Below are positions 1-7,937 of a stretch of 64,000 bases of DNA, one piece after another. Each line of letters starts with the position of its first letter. Positions within the stretch are counted from its first letter, which is position 1. A program made the position numbers and the translations under genes. The notes beneath the pieces were generated by a model. It was not told the origin of the DNA. It was given only the letters and a program-made list of their open reading frames with translations, and ran no database searches. The DNA is from Mesorhizobium sp. AR02 (lineage in GTDB: Bacteria; Pseudomonadota; Alphaproteobacteria; Rhizobiales; Rhizobiaceae), in the NCBI RefSeq assembly GCF_024746835.1, contig NZ_CP080531.1:310001-374000 (forward strand), in the 5' to 3' direction.

Positions 1-4
1 CTAG

Positions 5-997
5 CTAGTCGTCGACGCCATCACTCGGAGCATTCTGCACAGCTCGGCCAAGTGTTTTTTCCAGCCAGGCGACCACGGATATCCCCTCGACCGCCGCCGC
101 ATCCAGCACTCGGTCGCGCAATGCGGGGGAAACGCCCTCCAGCTTGCCGAAATAGCGGGTCCGGTGCGATCCGCCCCGTCGTCCGGGGAACGTGACGTCG
201 AGATTGAGCGGCGGCTCTCCCTGGCCCTTCACGAAGCTGATCAGATAGAAGGACCCGCCGAGAATCCACCGGCAGCCGACCTGTCGCGCATCGACCGGGA
301 TACAGTCCAGCGGCGCACGATGGCGAAACAGGGGATTGGAGTTTTCCAGTATCCTGGCGAATTCGCTGTTCGCGAGCCAGGGCGCGATTCCTTCGTCGCC
401 GACCACGACCCGCCCGTTCGGCTTCACGACGCGGGTGATTTCAGCCAAAGCTTCCTTGTAGTCGGGGAACAGGTTGAAGCCGCCGAAATGATAGGCCGCA
501 TCGAAGAATCCATCCGCGAAAGGCAAGTGCATCACATCGGCGCAGAACAACTGCAGGCGTGAAGTGTTCTTCTCGGCGCGGAGCAGCCGGTCCCGGCCCG
601 TCAGCACCATTTCGAGGGACAGGTCGCCGGCAAATACGTCAATGGGCATATCCAGCAGATGGATGGTGTCGCGGCAGGTTCCGCAACCGATCTCGAGCAC
701 CCTGCTATCCGGCCGAAGCTCGAGTTGGGCAAACATGTCCCTGCGCGTTTGCTCCTCGTCCGCAAGGAACATGGCAAACATTACCTCGATGCCATGATCA
801 TATTCGCTTGCCCGCTCGCGGTAATAGGCCTGGCTGTCGGAAGAGGCCTGCACCTGGCCGGAGCGGATGAGCAGTTGCGGGATGCCGTCGATCAGAGGAT
901 AGCGCTCATCTGGCCCGCCCAGCAACGCGGAGCCGTCCGGCGTCTTTGTCAGCGGCTGTCTAGTCAACGGGGAAACAAAATTCAATTCCGGTATCAT
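5..997 (-). CDS. Class I SAM-dependent methyltransferase with Trm112-like N-terminus
   Basis: A predicted methyltransferase of 330 residues. Residues 1-45 resemble a Trm112-like segment (MIPELNFVSPLTRQPL, then DGIPQLL). A Rossmann methyltransferase domain follows, with the SAM-binding motif VLEIGCGTCRD and the later motif MHLPFADGFFDAAYHFGG. The frame is open further upstream to 1051, but that would overlap the divergent gene starting at 1036. The ATG at 997 places the Trm112-like segment at the very N-terminus, so I chose it. The substrate is unknown. Its neighbours suggest glycan or small-molecule modification, which is inference. Confidence 0.75.
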   Translation of the reverse strand: MIPELNFVSPLTRQPLTKTPDGSALLGGPDERYPLIDGIPQLLIRSGQVQASSDSQAYYRERASEYDHGIEVMFAMFLADEEQTRRDMFAQLELRPDSRVLEIGCGTCRDTIHLLDMPIDVFAGDLSLEMVLTGRDRLLRAEKNTSRLQLFCADVMHLPFADGFFDAAYHFGGFNLFPDYKEALAEITRVVKPNGRVVVGDEGIAPWLANSEFARILENSNPLFRHRAPLDCIPVDARQVGCRWILGGSFYLISFVKGQGEPPLNLDVTFPGRRGGSHRTRYFGKLEGVSPALRDRVLDAAAVEGISVVAWLEKTLGRAVQNAPSDGVDD

Positions 998-1035
998 TCG
1001 CGGAACCGCCCATTTAGACTTGGATACACGATTCT

Positions 1036-1719
1036 GTGAGCGAAAACCCACCGATGGTTATGCCCATGACGTCTATTGGCGCCCCGGCAACGGACAAAAG
1101 CGGGGCAATGTTGCTTGAAGTCGCCCGCTACTATGGCGACAAGGTGCAGGCGCACGGCCCCAGTCCGAAGGGTGTGGATTGGAATACGGAAGAAGGCCAG
1201 ATCCTTCGCTTCAGACAATTGGCATCGTTGATCGACCTGCCGGGCGACTTCACGGTCAACGACCTCGGGTGCGGCTACGGTGCCTTGCTGCCGTTCCTCG
1301 CAGATCGCTTTCCCGGCATACGGTACTATGGCTGCGATGTGGCTGCAGAGATGATTGAAGCAGCCGCCACACTTTTTGGTGATCATTCCAACGCCCAGTT
1401 TGCCGTCGGATCCGTGCCGGCGCAGATTGCCGATTTCGGCTTCGCGAGCGGTATCTTCAACGTCAGGCTGACACGTCCGGATGATGAATGGGCGGCTTAT
1501 CTGGAGTCGACGCTGGACGTCCTCCATGCCACCAGCCGGCGCGGCTTCGCCTTCAATTGCCTTACCTCCTATTCGGATCCGGACAAGAGAAGAGCCGATC
1601 TCTTCTATGCCGATCCAAGGCACCTTTTCGACATCTGCAAGAAAAAATATGCGCAGCGCGTGGCACTGCTGCACGACTATGGTCTCTATGAATTCACCAT
1701 CCTGGTCAGGAAGTCATGA
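1036..1719 (+). CDS. Class I SAM-dependent methyltransferase
   Basis: A 227-residue protein with the SAM-binding motif VNDLGCGYGALLPFLADRF and a following acidic strand end (YYGCDVAAEMIEAA), typical of a class I methyltransferase fold. The end of the ORF overlaps the next gene by 4 nt (ATGA), so the two are translationally coupled. The start is uncertain: GTG at 1036 or ATG at 1054, neither with a strong ribosome site. It heads a four-gene plus-strand run (1036-4173) with an acyltransferase, a propeller protein and another methyltransferase. The substrate cannot be read from sequence. Confidence 0.75.
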   Translation: MSENPPMVMPMTSIGAPATDKSGAMLLEVARYYGDKVQAHGPSPKGVDWNTEEGQILRFRQLASLIDLPGDFTVNDLGCGYGALLPFLADRFPGIRYYGCDVAAEMIEAAATLFGDHSNAQFAVGSVPAQIADFGFASGIFNVRLTRPDDEWAAYLESTLDVLHATSRRGFAFNCLTSYSDPDKRRADLFYADPRHLFDICKKKYAQRVALLHDYGLYEFTILVRKS

Positions 1720-2381
1720 AGCGGCCCATCGTCATATTCGGAGCAGGCGATATCGCTGAGCTTGCCCACTACTATTTCACGCGCGATTCCTCTTACGATG
1801 TCGCCGCCTTCACCGTTGACAGTGCATTCCTGACCCAGAACCGGCTGGCGGGCCTTCCTGTCGTGCCCTTCGAGGCGTTGACCCGGGAATATCCGCCGAG
1901 CAGCCATAGTGCGTTCGTGGCGCTCAGCTACAGCAAGCTGAATGAGCTTCGCCGCGAAAAATATCTGGCGCTCAAAGCGTTGGGCTACGATTTCGTGAGC
2001 TACATCAGTTCCAGGGCAACCATCCTCAACGACGGCAAAATCGGCGAAAACTGCTTCATTCTCGAGCACAATGTCGTTCAACCTTTCGCATCGATCGGCA
2101 ACAATGTGACGCTGTGGAGTGGCAATCACATCGGGCACCACTCCCGCATTGCCGATCATTGCTTTCTTGCCTCGCATATCGTGGTCTCGGGCGGGGTCGA
2201 CATCGGCGAGGCCTGCTTCCTGGGTGTCAACGCGACGCTGCGCGATCATATCCGGGTGGGCGAGAGGTGCGTGATCGGCGCGGGAGCGCTAATTCTGGCG
2301 GATGCGGCGCCCGACGGCGTCTATCTCGGCAACGCGACGGAGCGGTCGAAAGTGCCGAGCTCGCGGCTGAGAAGGATTTGA
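1716..2381 (+). CDS. NeuD/PglD-like sugar O/N-acyltransferase (hexapeptide repeat)
   Basis: A 221-residue protein. The N-terminal ~85 residues begin KRPIVIFGAGDIAELAHYYF, a nucleotide-binding Rossmann-like start typical of the NeuD/PglD family. The rest is a left-handed beta-helix of hexapeptide repeats (IGENCFILEHN, IGNNVTLWSGN, IGEACFLGVNATL, VGERCVIGAGALI). Members usually transfer an acetyl group from acetyl-CoA to an amino or hydroxyl group of a nucleotide sugar or surface sugar. The start overlaps the upstream methyltransferase stop by 4 nt. The family call is firm; the exact substrate is not known. Confidence 0.82.
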   Translation: MKRPIVIFGAGDIAELAHYYFTRDSSYDVAAFTVDSAFLTQNRLAGLPVVPFEALTREYPPSSHSAFVALSYSKLNELRREKYLALKALGYDFVSYISSRATILNDGKIGENCFILEHNVVQPFASIGNNVTLWSGNHIGHHSRIADHCFLASHIVVSGGVDIGEACFLGVNATLRDHIRVGERCVIGAGALILADAAPDGVYLGNATERSKVPSSRLRRI

Positions 2382-2385
2382 CGCG

Positions 2386-3288
2386 GTGCGATGGGAGAAA
2401 CTCGGTCGCCTGTTCTGTCCGACCGGCGATATCGAATGGATGCGCTCGCACGCCACCGTGCCGATCGCCGAGCACGTATCGGGCGATCTGTTCAGAATCT
2501 ATTTCGGGTCTCGCGATGCATCGCAACGCTCGCACACCGGCTATGTTATCGTCGACCTTTCGTCGCCGGCGCGGATTGTCGAGGTAGCTCGGTCGCCTGT
2601 CTTGGTGCCGGGAAACCTCGGCGAATTTGATGACAGCGGCGCCCTGGCGAGCTGGCTCACGGTCGTGGGTCCGACGAGATATCTCTACTATATCGGCTGG
2701 AATCTGGGCGTCACCGTTCCCTTTCGCAATGCCATTGGCCTCGCCACGGCGTCGGTTGACGGCCCGTTTTCACGCTTCGCCGCGGGTCCGCTGATTGATC
2801 GCTCGATGACTGAGCCACATTTTGTCGGCAGCTGCTGTGTGCTGCATGAGGCCGGCCTCTGGCACATGTGGTACTTGTCTTGCGTCGGGTGGACCCAGTT
2901 GGCCGATGGGCCACGACACCGCTACCATATCAAATATGCGAGTTCCGACGACGGCATCCACTGGCGCCGTGACGGACGCGTCGCCATCGGTTTCGCGAAC
3001 GAACAGGAATATGCGATATCTCGCCCATCGGTTGTGAGAGACGGCGAGCTGTGGCGCATGTGGTATGCCTATCGCGGCGACCGCTATCGCATTGGCTATG
3101 CCGAGTCGGCCGACGGCCTGAACTGGACCCGGCTCGACCACGCCGTGGGCATCGCGAGCTCAGAGTCAGGCTGGGATTGCGAGATGATCGAGTATCCCTA
3201 TGTGTTCGATCATGGGGGGCAGCGCTACATGCTCTACAACGGCAATGGTTACGGGAAGACCGGCTTCGGCCTGGCCGTGCTCGTTTAG
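2386..3288 (+). CDS. Five-bladed beta-propeller glycosidase-like protein
   Basis: A 300-residue protein built of repeated WxMWY-type blades (AGLWHMWYLSCVGW, GELWRMWYAYRG, GQRYMLYNGNGYG). Each is preceded by phrases such as YASSDDGIHWRRDG and YAESADGLNWTRLD. This is the pattern of GH43/GH32/GH130-like five-bladed propellers. No signal peptide is visible, so it is probably cytoplasmic. The gene starts at GTG 2386, four bases after the acetyltransferase stop, and lies in the same operon. It may process or recognise a sugar intermediate. The catalytic acids cannot be assigned confidently. Confidence 0.65.
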   Translation: MRWEKLGRLFCPTGDIEWMRSHATVPIAEHVSGDLFRIYFGSRDASQRSHTGYVIVDLSSPARIVEVARSPVLVPGNLGEFDDSGALASWLTVVGPTRYLYYIGWNLGVTVPFRNAIGLATASVDGPFSRFAAGPLIDRSMTEPHFVGSCCVLHEAGLWHMWYLSCVGWTQLADGPRHRYHIKYASSDDGIHWRRDGRVAIGFANEQEYAISRPSVVRDGELWRMWYAYRGDRYRIGYAESADGLNWTRLDHAVGIASSESGWDCEMIEYPYVFDHGGQRYMLYNGNGYGKTGFGLAVLV

Positions 3289-3306
3289 CAAGGCTTGAGC
3301 CGACAC

Positions 3307-4173
3307 ATGATCGTTTGCCCGCGCTGCAGCCTGCAACATGCATCACTGGACGCAGGCTGTCCGGCCTGCGGCTTCGTTCCGGCCAGCCGGAACGGCTTCC
3401 CCGCCTGGGCGCCCGAAATGGCAAACGAAGGCGGGGGGTTCCATGAGACCTTCTTTGCCGAACTCGCCCGGCGCGAGGCCGGGAATTTCTGGTTCGAGGC
3501 GCGCAATGCCATCATCGTTCGCACGCTGAGGCGGTTCTTTCCGCAGTTGCGCTCATTCCTCGAGATCGGCTGTGGCACGGGCTTTGTCCTGAGCGGCATC
3601 GCTCGCGCCTTTCCCGACGTCCGGCTTGTCGGGACCGAAATCTTCATTGCAGGGCTGCCCTTTGCCGCCGCCCGCGTGCCGTCGGCAAGCTTTGCGCAGA
3701 TGGACGCAAGACGATTGCCCTATGCCGCGGAATTCGACGTGGTGGGGGCGTTCGACGTGATCGAGCACATCGAGGAAGATGTCGACGTGCTGGAGAATCT
3801 GAAACGCGCGGTGAAGCCTGGAGGGGGCGTGATCATTTCGGTGCCGCAGCACAAATGGCTTTGGAGCGACATCGACAAACAGTCGTTTCATTTCCGGCGC
3901 TATGAAAAGCGGGAACTGCATGAAAAGATCGAAGGTGTGGGGCTGGAGATCGTCTACAGCACGTCGTTCGTGTCGCTTTTGTTGCCGCTGATGTTCCTGT
4001 CACGGCGGCGCAAGAGCGAGAGCCCGGAGTTGGACGCCGGCAGGGAATTGCGGCTTGGACCGACGTTGAATGCCTCGTTGCGGGCCGTCATGGGGATCGA
4101 AAGCCTGATCCTGGCTGCGGGCCTCACCCTTCCGGTCGGCGGATCCCGACTGGTAGTGGCAAAACGTCCGTGA
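3307..4173 (+). CDS. SAM-dependent methyltransferase with N-terminal zinc ribbon
   Basis: A 288-residue protein. Residues 4-21 carry two CxxC pairs (CPRC and CPAC), a likely zinc ribbon. The methyltransferase domain follows, with FLEIGCGTGFVLSGIARAF and the motif VVGAFDVIEHIEEDVDVL; a hydrophobic stretch (SFVSLLLPLMFL) lies towards the C-terminus. Methyltransferases of this layout are common in O-antigen and capsule loci. I chose ATG 3307; an in-frame TTG at 3295 is possible. It is the last gene of the plus-strand operon 1036-4173. The substrate is unknown. Confidence 0.75.
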   Translation: MIVCPRCSLQHASLDAGCPACGFVPASRNGFPAWAPEMANEGGGFHETFFAELARREAGNFWFEARNAIIVRTLRRFFPQLRSFLEIGCGTGFVLSGIARAFPDVRLVGTEIFIAGLPFAAARVPSASFAQMDARRLPYAAEFDVVGAFDVIEHIEEDVDVLENLKRAVKPGGGVIISVPQHKWLWSDIDKQSFHFRRYEKRELHEKIEGVGLEIVYSTSFVSLLLPLMFLSRRRKSESPELDAGRELRLGPTLNASLRAVMGIESLILAAGLTLPVGGSRLVVAKRP

Positions 4174-4261
4174 CAGGCAGCGCTGCTCGCGCAGGCAGCC
4201 CGCCCCTTATCGACAACAGCAGCCTTGCAAGCGCGCGCCTTAGGCTGAATCGACATTCGGC

Positions 4262-4645
4262 CTAAGGCAATTGGGTCGCCGCAAGCACCACGCCGAGGAC
4301 AATCAAGCCGTTGCCCGCAAGGGACTGCCAGCTGAACCGTTCGTGCAGGAACACGATCGAACCGGCGAAAATCAGGGGATAGGACAGGGCTGCAAACGGG
4401 AAGGCCACCGATAGGGGAATTCTCGATATCCCTGCGTACCAAAGAGCGCTGGAAGCCACGAGGCCAAGGCCTCCTATCCAAACCTGCCGGTCGGCGAGCA
4501 AACCAAGCAGATACGGCCAGCCCCCCTCAAAGCTGAACGGCACCGTCCCATGTTCGGTCAGGCGAGACTTGATGATGATTTGGGCCATGGTGAGCAAAAA
4601 TACGGCCGCAACAATAAGGGCAATGCCGGTGGCACGGTTATCCAG
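4262..4645 (-). CDS. Small EamA/ArnE-like membrane protein, start codon uncertain
   Basis: About 127 residues with four hydrophobic helices (ALIVAAVFLLTMAQIII, WIGGLGLVASSALWYAGI, FPFAALSYPLIFAGSIVFL, LAGNGLIVLGVVLAATQ). This matches the size and pattern of small DMT proteins such as ArnE/ArnF, which form flippases for undecaprenyl-linked aminosugars. No in-frame ATG, GTG or TTG lies close before the first helix. The candidate given here is a CTG at 4643-4645 preceded by GGAGAAG. The frame stays open to an ATG at 4918, but that N-terminal extension is Cys/Pro-rich and looks non-coding. It may start at a rare codon or be damaged. Confidence 0.5.
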   Translation of the reverse strand: MDNRATGIALIVAAVFLLTMAQIIIKSRLTEHGTVPFSFEGGWPYLLGLLADRQVWIGGLGLVASSALWYAGISRIPLSVAFPFAALSYPLIFAGSIVFLHERFSWQSLAGNGLIVLGVVLAATQLP

Positions 4646-4878
4646 TTTGCTTCTCCATCTGCTCGAATCGGCCGGCGCCTTAGCATTTGGACTGTAGCAT
4701 GCCAGCTGTCCATTTTGGGCTGGGTAGCAGCTACAGGCGCCCTCCAGTTGCCTCTCCGTCTCGCAAGAACCGTTGATACCCGCTTCGATTGGCCGGTGCA
4801 GGTTGACAAAGGCGAAGCCAAACGATCCATCTAGGCCAGTTGTCGTGCCCGGCCCTGGTTGCGGGTGGTGTGCACGGC
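4646..4878. other. Intergenic stretch without recognised feature
   Basis: Between the small membrane protein and the 106-bp repeat I see no convincing gene. The open frames here lack family features and have atypical composition. The promoter of the minus-strand membrane gene would be expected here. Confidence 0.4.
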
Positions 4879-4984
4879 CTAGGGCAATTCCAGGAAAAGT
4901 GTGTAACGGTTTTCCCAAAGGGATTGCGCCAAAACAAAGAGTTGGAGTGGCTCACCGTTTCCGTGAAACGGTGAACTGCTCTAG
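4879..4984 (-). repeat. 106-bp CTAG-bounded intergenic repeat (RIME/MITE-like), copy 1
   Basis: This is a 106-bp element in reverse orientation relative to the copy at 51596-51701. It begins and ends with CTAG. It contains a hairpin (CACCGTTTC / GAAACGGTG) followed, on the minus strand, by CTCTTTGTTTT, GGAAAACCG and CACTTTTCCTGGAATTG. It lies just upstream of the 692-residue membrane protein gene. Length and mosaic palindromic structure recall the RIME elements described in rhizobia; that equivalence is from memory. Confidence 0.8.
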
Positions 4985-5002
4985 GGGGAGCCCAACCGAA
5001 CC

Positions 5003-7081
5003 ATGGCAATCCAGGAGCAGTCCCGGACAATCCCGGCTGAGCAGAATTTGCCAGCAGGGGGATTGTCCAAAGCCAAGTCCTATTGGTTTCCCGCGGCTTT
5101 ATTAATTCTGGCGATCAATTTCTGCTTCCTCGTATTTTACGTTTTCGTGAAATACAAAACCATATTTCACTCCGACAGCGCAATGAAGGTGCTGCTGGCG
5201 CGAGAAATTGTCCAAAGCCGTAATTTCTTCCCGCCGGATTGGTACTATGGAAACAATGACATTGTCGTTGTATTCGGCCATCTCTTTATTATTCCCGCCC
5301 TGGCTTTTCTTCCTGCCGGCTTTACAGTTCATGCGATCTCGGGCCTCGTCACATCCATACTCGTGCTGCACAGCGTCTGGCTGGCTGCCGGCCTGGCGCC
5401 GATCGGCAAGACACGGCGGACGCTGATAACCGCGTCAGTAGCGGCGGGCATGTCCGGAGTTCTGGCTGAAAATCTCTACGGACAGGCGTCATACGGCACA
5501 ATTCTCTACATGTCGCTGTATTCGATATACTGCCTCGTCAGGCTGATGAGAGAGAGATCGACGAAGAACGTCGTCATATGGAGCGTTTTGCTCTGTGCGC
5601 TGATTACCGCCGAGTTCTGGGGCAATCCTCAGCGCGCAATCGTTACCATAGGGATGCCGCTCATCGCCGCAGCGCTGTGGTCGATACACAGGCTGCATCC
5701 CGCAAGTGTGGGAAGAGCTTCCTTGGTGGGCACGGCCGCTTCGATCTGCGCAGCGATAGGCGGCGGGACCATCCTCTATGGAGTGACCTTTGCGCATGCA
5801 AACAATGCCTCGCGCGACGCGTCCTCCATCCAATGGCTGCCATACGAGGCGATCGCCAGCAACCTCATGGTGCTGGGCAAGGAGGTCCTGGCGGTTTTCG
5901 GCGGGTCTCCACCCGGAGGCAGCGGACTTCTGACCGTGATCGGCCTCTACGGCGCGCTGCGATTGATTGTGGCGGTCATATTGGTGGCGTTGATCGTGCG
6001 GTCGGTGGCAACATCGGCGAGGCCGCACGAGGAGGTCAGACCGCTCGCCATCTATGGATCGTTGGCGCTTCTGTCGGTGTGCCTTCTGCAAGTGGCAACG
6101 ACCATTCCAAACCTTGCCGATCCGATCGGCAGTTCCCGTTACCTCGTACCGGCGCTGGTCACGATGGCCATCGTGGCGTTGGCCACGCCTCTCGACATGC
6201 GCCTGAGACCCATCGAGTTCCTCAGCGTAGCGGTGGTCCTTGCCGGATTGCTGACAAGTGCCTACCCGACATTTGTCAGGTCGGATACGCTGTCGCATCT
6301 GAACTTGGTGCAGCAGAAACCCCGTACCATCGATTTGTCGGACTTGGCTCGCTACCTCCAAGCCAATGGGCTGACTTATGGCTACGCCACCTATTGGAAC
6401 GCCGGCTCGGTCAGCGTGTTGTCCGACGAACATGTCCTGGTTCGGCAGATCACCCTGGACAGCGCCCTGCCGATGCCCATGCGTTTCCTGTCCGCGGACC
6501 GCTGGTACAATGCCGATACGTGGAAGGGCGAGACGTTTCTTCTGCTCTCACAGGAGGACGCAAACAAGATCGACTGGGGGCGGTTGGCGGCGCTCGGGTT
6601 ACCCGTTTCGCGGAAACTTCAATTCGGCGACCTTGGCATCTTTGTATTTGCAGAAAACATTGCTGCGAAGCTGCCGGGTTGGGATGTCCGGTTCATGCAG
6701 CCGGTAACTTTTCATGCCGACGCCCAGGCGCTTACGCAAGTGGGCTCCCTGCAAGAGCGCAGCGACGGGAAGGCGCTGGTGGCGCCGCCGGAAGCGAATG
6801 GCGCGCTGTACTATGGTCCCTATGTGAGCGTCGCCCCGGGAACGTATCGCCTTACCTTTGACGTCGAAGCCGGCAGCAGTCCGACTGCCGCGCTGCGCCT
6901 TGACGCCGCTGCAGCGCCGGGCGGAATAGTTCTGGCGCAGAAAGACCTGACGGAAAGTCACGGCCCCCAACAGCTGCTTTTCTCGCTCGACCACACATCG
7001 GTTATGGAGTTTCGAGTCTGGGCCCTGGGAAACGGCGCGGTGGCGTTCAAATCGGTCACCATCGAGCGGGCAAGTCCGTAG
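5003..7081 (+). CDS. Large polytopic membrane protein, GT-C glycosyltransferase-like
   Basis: A 692-residue protein with roughly ten or more hydrophobic helices over residues 28-420 and a soluble C-terminal part. An early loop carries the acidic motif FHSDSAMK (residues 55-62), in the place where GT-C transferases have their catalytic Asp. The C-terminal ~130 residues look like a beta-sandwich (YVSVAPGTYRLTFDVEAG). I infer a polyprenol-phosphate-dependent sugar transferase or a glycan-modifying protein, in keeping with the neighbouring sugar genes. A named family cannot be assigned. The start is ATG 5003, 18 bp after the repeat ends. Confidence 0.6.
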   Translation: MAIQEQSRTIPAEQNLPAGGLSKAKSYWFPAALLILAINFCFLVFYVFVKYKTIFHSDSAMKVLLAREIVQSRNFFPPDWYYGNNDIVVVFGHLFIIPALAFLPAGFTVHAISGLVTSILVLHSVWLAAGLAPIGKTRRTLITASVAAGMSGVLAENLYGQASYGTILYMSLYSIYCLVRLMRERSTKNVVIWSVLLCALITAEFWGNPQRAIVTIGMPLIAAALWSIHRLHPASVGRASLVGTAASICAAIGGGTILYGVTFAHANNASRDASSIQWLPYEAIASNLMVLGKEVLAVFGGSPPGGSGLLTVIGLYGALRLIVAVILVALIVRSVATSARPHEEVRPLAIYGSLALLSVCLLQVATTIPNLADPIGSSRYLVPALVTMAIVALATPLDMRLRPIEFLSVAVVLAGLLTSAYPTFVRSDTLSHLNLVQQKPRTIDLSDLARYLQANGLTYGYATYWNAGSVSVLSDEHVLVRQITLDSALPMPMRFLSADRWYNADTWKGETFLLLSQEDANKIDWGRLAALGLPVSRKLQFGDLGIFVFAENIAAKLPGWDVRFMQPVTFHADAQALTQVGSLQERSDGKALVAPPEANGALYYGPYVSVAPGTYRLTFDVEAGSSPTAALRLDAAAAPGGIVLAQKDLTESHGPQQLLFSLDHTSVMEFRVWALGNGAVAFKSVTIERASP

Positions 7082-7121
7082 CGGCGGAAGCGGGGCGTGC
7101 ACGGTGCCGCCTTTGCAGGAT

Positions 7122-7937
7122 TTACTTCTTAGCTCGCGCGCTGAACCACGCGTCCACCGAGCGATACTCGTCCAGACCAAACCCGAGAATCTTCTTCTGA
7201 TCCGCGCTCAATCCCGGAAATTCGGACAAGACCGCCGGAAGATGAAGCTGCTGCCGCAGCATCGGGATGGTGAAAACGTGGTTCACACCGCGCCGGTTCC
7301 GGTCGGTGTGGTTGGTCGATCCGGCGTGATAGAGCATGCAGTCCAGAATGATGAATGTCCCCCGCGGCACGGTTACCTGAATCTGACGCCGCCGCACCGT
7401 CTCGTCCGAGGGAAAACCCTCGCGATGATGGCTGGCAGGTATGACCCGGGTGGCACCATTTTCGGTTGTGAAATCGTCAAGCGCAAACAGGGCACTTATT
7501 GCAAGCGGCTGCGAACTGACGAAGTGCTGGTAGGGAAGATCGCGATGGTAGGACGCCTGTCCATATTTGCTCTTGTTGGCGCGATTGATCAGCCCGTTGA
7601 CCTGATTGAGGATGTAGTAGCCACCAAGCATCCTTGAGAGCAACTGCGCCAGCCGCTCATTGAAGGCTATGGCCATGAACGCCGGAGCGTATTTGGGGAG
7701 GACACGGATAGTGTCGCGCTCGCCGATCGCCGAAAGGTCGTAGCCCGCAGTCGCGGCTTGTTCGGCGTACTCCACTTCAGCGGTGTCAAAGTCACGGGAC
7801 AGCGCATCCAGTTGCTCGCCGGTCAGCCCGGCGTCGAGCGTCGTATGGCCGGAGAGCCGGAGATCTTCAATCAGGACATCGATCTCGTCGCGAACGACCG
7901 CGGTTTCCTTGACCCCGTAGCGATCGATCTCGTTCAC
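7122..7937 (-). CDS. Phytanoyl-CoA dioxygenase (PhyH) family protein
   Basis: A 271-residue Fe(II)/2-oxoglutarate-dependent oxygenase. The iron ligands are visible as YHRD (HxD) and the distal His in LYHAGSTNHT, followed by an Arg (NRRGV) that would bind 2-oxoglutarate. The start is GTG 7937, preceded by AAGGAG. It overlaps the stop of the upstream methyltransferase as GTGA, which fixes the start and implies coupled translation. Family members hydroxylate diverse small molecules and lipids; the substrate here is unknown. The pairing with a methyltransferase suggests hydroxylation followed by methylation, which is inference. Confidence 0.82.
   Translation of the reverse strand: MNEIDRYGVKETAVVRDEIDVLIEDLRLSGHTTLDAGLTGEQLDALSRDFDTAEVEYAEQAATAGYDLSAIGERDTIRVLPKYAPAFMAIAFNERLAQLLSRMLGGYYILNQVNGLINRANKSKYGQASYHRDLPYQHFVSSQPLAISALFALDDFTTENGATRVIPASHHREGFPSDETVRRRQIQVTVPRGTFIILDCMLYHAGSTNHTDRNRRGVNHVFTIPMLRQQLHLPAVLSEFPGLSADQKKILGFGLDEYRSVDAWFSARAKK

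Noticed and set aside
4646..4918. N-terminal extension of the small EamA-like gene up to ATG 4918
   Set aside because: The extension is Cys/Pro/Gly-rich without pattern, overlaps the 106-bp repeat, and would be unusual for a four-helix transporter.
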